Origin: Nitrospirota bacterium
GTDB lineage: Bacteria; Nitrospirota; Nitrospiria; Nitrospirales; Nitrospiraceae
Assembly (NCBI GenBank): GCA_005877535.1
Contig: VBOM01000178.1
Coordinates: 1 to 6,997 of the forward strand
Length of the DNA: 6,997 nucleotides
Reading direction: 5' to 3'
The position numbers and the translations under genes are program-made. The first letter of the stretch is position 1; every line of letters starts with the position of its first letter. Below, in pieces: positions 4,423 to 6,997 of the stretch. The notes beneath the pieces were generated by a model. That model was not told where the DNA came from and ran no database searches. It was given only the letters and a program-made list of their open reading frames with translations.

Positions 4423-6420
4423 TTAGACTGACTGATTGACCGATCGCTGAATCGCCTCATACAATTGCTCGACGGCGGCTTCTTTATGAATAAACAGGGT
4501 GGCGCCCGCCTTGATCATCGCCTCCTGGTTTTCTCTCCCCGCATTGACTGAGAATCCGATGATGATTGTGTCAGGTGCACGCACCTTAATGTCGGCAGTG
4601 GCTTCGATCCCGTTCATCTTTGGCATATTGATATCCATCACGACCACGGAGGGCTGGAGCTTGTCAACCAAGACCAGCGCTTCCTTGCCATCTGACGCTT
4701 CTCCTACGATCTCTAGATTCGGGTACCCCTGCAAACTTGTTCGCAAGCCTTGACGGACCATGGCATGGTCTTCCACCAATAGGACTCGAATGGGTGCTGA
4801 GGCCAAAGTAGCGATGGAGTGAGATGGCGAGGAGTTCAGCCTGTCGGGCAAGAGACCTGTCTCTAACCCCTCGCTTCCTGCCCGGACCCCATTGAGTGAC
4901 AGCGTCAACCTCGCTGTGGTTCCATGGCCAGGTGCCGAATCGATCTCCAGTGATCCGCCCAGCGCGCTCATGCGCTCCCGGATGCTGAACAACCCGAATT
5001 TTGACGTTGTATCCTCAGTCTCCTTTGCAAGGCGATCGAAGCCCTTTCCCTTATCTTTGACTTCAATATGCAGTATGCCGTTCCACAGCTGAAGCGAAAT
5101 CCAGGCCTCTTGAGATTCGGCATGTTTCGCGACATTGAGCAATAGTTCACGCGCTGATTGGAACAAGAGGACTGTCAGATCATCTGGAAGAGGTAACTTA
5201 GCGTCCTCTTGAATTTCAACTGCGACAGACAAACCATGGCGTCGCATCCACTTGCCTAACCATTCAAGCCCGGCCGCAAGGCCAAAGTCGGTCAGAACTG
5301 GCGGCGCCAATTCTGCCACCAGGGTTTGTGTATAAGTTATCGCCTCGCTGAGCATTTGGTCTACCTCGGTAATGACTTTCGCGCGCGCCGGCATCGGCTT
5401 CGCCAAGTGTTTGACTTGGCCCAGTTTCATTTTTCCAAACACGAGCATTTGTTGGAGATGGTCATGCAGGTCCACCGCAATTCTTTTGCGCTCTCGCTGT
5501 TCCGCCAGATTCAACTCCGTCGCCAGGGCGCGCAGGCGCCCCTGCGACTGAAGCAACTCAGCCGTTCGTTCAGCCACCAGTGTTTCTAACTGCCCGGCGA
5601 AGATCCGCAGTTTATCCTCGCTCTCACGCAACGCTTCTTCGCCCCGCTTGCGAGCGGTGATATCCAGCGTGACTCCGGAGAGGCGGACAGGCTGTCCCTT
5701 TTCATTGAGAACCGCGTCTCCCTGTCGCTGTGTCCAGCGCACGGTGCCGTCAGGTCGAACAATTCGGAATTGAATAGAATGTGGCCCCGGATGTTCGATC
5801 GACTGGCGGAACTTGGCCTCGGCCATCGAACGGTCTTCGGGATGTAGGCGCTCGGACCAGGTCTCGAAACAAGCGGTCGCAGTGGGCGGAAGGCCAAAGA
5901 GTTCATAGTAGGCCGGTGACCAGGTCATGTTCAGCGATGGGAGCTCGACCTCCCACAATCCGGCCTGTGCTGCCCGCTGTGCGCGGAGCAATGTCGCCTG
6001 AGTCGCGATCAATAAATCCTCTGTGGCCTTCCGCTCGACAATCTCACGCCGAAGTCCCTCTGTCACTCCTTCCGCCCTCTGACGCGCCAGGCGCCATGCA
6101 TGTCCGAAGGCTGCAATCGACAGCGCAACCGCAAAATAAGCGATGTAACCAACTTGGTGCATCGTGCTGGCGAGGAGAAGGGACTGTCGTGGCGGTATAA
6201 AGAACCAATTCGATGCCAGTCCACCCAGCGCCACTGCGGCCAACGATGCTCCGAATCCTCCATACAAAGTCGTAATGGCTACGGCCAGGAAGAAGGTCAG
6301 GTACGGGAGATGATCCCCGAGGGCAGGATCAAGGGCGAGACGGACGAATAAGGAGAAGAGCGTTGCAGCCACGGCAAAGCCATACTGTTTCATAGCTTTG
6401 GGCATGATACTCCAGCGCAT
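4423..6420 (-). CDS. Membrane PAS hybrid histidine kinase (HisKA_3) with C-terminal receiver
   Basis: This 665-aa inner-membrane sensor kinase autophosphorylates on histidine and can pass the phosphate to its own receiver domain. Order of parts: a hydrophobic region of about four membrane segments (residues 11-108), resembling a DUF4118 sensor module; a linker helix (110-150); a PAS fold (about 150-257, with HPEDR and a RPDGTVRW strand); a coiled coil (260-312); HisKA_3 dimerisation helices with phosphoacceptor His319 in VDLHDHLQQ; HATPase_c with N box ELLLNVAKHA (425-434), DKGKGFD (456-462) and GLFSIRERM. The receiver (about 545-660) has acidic Glu550/Asp551, phosphoacceptor Asp596 in VVMDINMPKMNG, Ser624 and Lys646. 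No helix-turn-helix follows, unlike NarL-family regulators, so output must go through a partner. The ATG at 6420 has GGGGGAG about 5 nt upstream; Met6 and Met10 are weaker options. No cognate regulator gene is visible nearby, and the signal is unknown. Confidence 0.93.
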   Translation of the reverse strand: MRWSIMPKAMKQYGFAVAATLFSLFVRLALDPALGDHLPYLTFFLAVAITTLYGGFGASLAAVALGGLASNWFFIPPRQSLLLASTMHQVGYIAYFAVALSIAAFGHAWRLARQRAEGVTEGLRREIVERKATEDLLIATQATLLRAQRAAQAGLWEVELPSLNMTWSPAYYELFGLPPTATACFETWSERLHPEDRSMAEAKFRQSIEHPGPHSIQFRIVRPDGTVRWTQRQGDAVLNEKGQPVRLSGVTLDITARKRGEEALRESEDKLRIFAGQLETLVAERTAELLQSQGRLRALATELNLAEQRERKRIAVDLHDHLQQMLVFGKMKLGQVKHLAKPMPARAKVITEVDQMLSEAITYTQTLVAELAPPVLTDFGLAAGLEWLGKWMRRHGLSVAVEIQEDAKLPLPDDLTVLLFQSARELLLNVAKHAESQEAWISLQLWNGILHIEVKDKGKGFDRLAKETEDTTSKFGLFSIRERMSALGGSLEIDSAPGHGTTARLTLSLNGVRAGSEGLETGLLPDRLNSSPSHSIATLASAPIRVLLVEDHAMVRQGLRTSLQGYPNLEIVGEASDGKEALVLVDKLQPSVVVMDINMPKMNGIEATADIKVRAPDTIIIGFSVNAGRENQEAMIKAGATLFIHKEAAVEQLYEAIQRSVNQSV

Positions 6421-6941
6421 TGCGTCTCCCCCGGGTTCTCCGATCGTTGATATCGAAAACCACTAAAAGAAGGCGACGAAGGAAAAGGCGTGAAGGCCTT
6501 AGAAGCTCGAAGGGGAGGCCTATTGAAGGAACCGAGTTAGCGCTTACAGCGTCGGCAGTATTCTAGAAGGAGCCGAACGCGGGCGCAAGAGTCTGGTTAG
6601 GGGAATGGCACCCACCAAGTGGTGTATCTGGAACAAGTAAAACCAGCCGCTAGGGCCTTGAAACTCAAGAAAATGCACTCGAAAGATGTGATTTGTTAAT
6701 AAATAATTTGTCTGTCACGAAAGGTTGGAAAGTTATTCCGAACCCATGAACGGTATGAGAAAATTGAGTCCATGTCACTGGGTTCTTCACCTCTCTTCGC
6801 TCTCCTGTTGTGCCCGACTTGAAATTCTGGCACCAAGAACGAGCCATGCGGGCTGCGGGTGATCTTTCTCCAAAAAACTAGACCAAGCGATGCTGGAATT
6901 TTCTCATCTCGCAAAGAGGGTAGATGAGTAGATGGGCGAAA
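6421..6941. other. Long intergenic region upstream of the kinase gene, no supported gene
   Basis: Two short overlapping minus-strand frames (6665-6847, 6696-6914) lack family features and good ribosome-binding sites, and I do not call them. The part 6690-6715 is AT-rich (TTGTTAATAAATAATTTG), which could hold a promoter, but no clear -35/-10 pair is visible. The DNA next to the kinase start is a purine-rich spacer. A weak 5-bp stem (CTTGA/TCAAG) lies at 6658-6670. Confidence 0.4.
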
Positions 6942-6969
6942 GGAAGCCCCCGGATGGCCGGAGGCTTCC
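6942..6969 (-). terminator. Strong GC-rich hairpin, probable terminator of a minus-strand gene
   Basis: GGAAGCC (6942-6948) pairs with GGCTTCC (6963-6969), and CCGG (6950-6953) with CCGG (6958-6961), with one C/A mismatch and a 4-nt loop. On the minus strand a TTTC run follows the stem, which fits a Rho-independent terminator for a gene entering from the right edge. The plus strand has no T run. Confidence 0.55.
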
Positions 6970-6981
6970 CCTGGAAACGGC

Positions 6982-6997
6982 TCAGCGCTTCGAGGCA
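6982..6997 (-). CDS. Possible C-terminal end of a gene running off the right edge
   Basis: A minus-strand frame reads ...ASKR then TGA (6984-6982), 12 bp before the terminator hairpin. The spacing is what one expects between a gene end and its terminator, but only five codons are visible. The product cannot be named. Confidence 0.2.

Noticed and set aside
6665..6914. Two short minus-strand ORFs upstream of the kinase
   Set aside because: They overlap in different frames, lack good start signals and show no recognisable domain.

Overview
The window looks like accessory, partly decayed chromosomal DNA from a moderately high-GC bacterium. The protein style, the ORF6N and DUF4160/DUF2442 remnants, and several intergenic repeat-like segments remind me of Nitrospira. 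That assignment is recollection and inference; no marker gene here proves it. Only two long, intact genes are convincing: a Fic-domain protein (2644-3648, minus) and a membrane hybrid histidine kinase with a fused receiver domain (4423-6420, minus).

Left part (1-2312). Positions 1-238 hold nothing I can call. A perfect 8-bp hairpin (239-268) precedes a 181-bp MITE-like palindromic element (291-471) with 24-bp imperfect terminal inverted repeats. Next comes the 5' part of an unrecognised small gene (plus strand, start 669). It is cut off at about 836-841, where it runs tail-to-tail into a truncated DUF2442 gene on the minus strand. The end of a DUF4160 gene lies just upstream of that DUF2442 gene. 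These two are the remains of a DUF4160-DUF2442 gene pair. After a hairpin-rich repeat-like segment (about 1149-1255) come two tandem ORF6N (phage-type KilA-N-related) genes on the minus strand. One is broken by a frameshift and a stop codon; the other has lost its C-terminal half. Both carry a palindrome at the same codon position.

Middle part (2313-4100). The Fic gene is bracketed by two large imperfect hairpins (about 2541-2636 and 3885-3988). Their arms are degenerate tandem arrays with a 9-nt period (GTCTGGTTT-like on one arm, AACCAGA-like on the other), so the locus resembles a cassette with a structured repeat block at each border. Three GTCAA boxes, spaced by about one helical turn, lie just upstream of the Fic start and could be an operator.

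Right part (4100-6997). A 46-nt 3' fragment of a tRNA-Lys(CUU) gene, on the minus strand and ending in an encoded CCA, is a likely integration scar (att site). From its polarity, an integrated element would lie to its right and would include the histidine kinase. The kinase couples a DUF4118-like membrane region, a PAS domain and a HisKA_3/HATPase core to a C-terminal receiver that has no DNA-binding domain. Positions 6421-6941 have no convincing gene. A strong GC-rich hairpin (6942-6969) probably terminates a minus-strand gene that ends at the right edge.

Overall, this is a mosaic of gene remnants, palindromic repeats and one att scar. The Fic cassette between 9-nt-periodic hairpins is the feature most worth following up.
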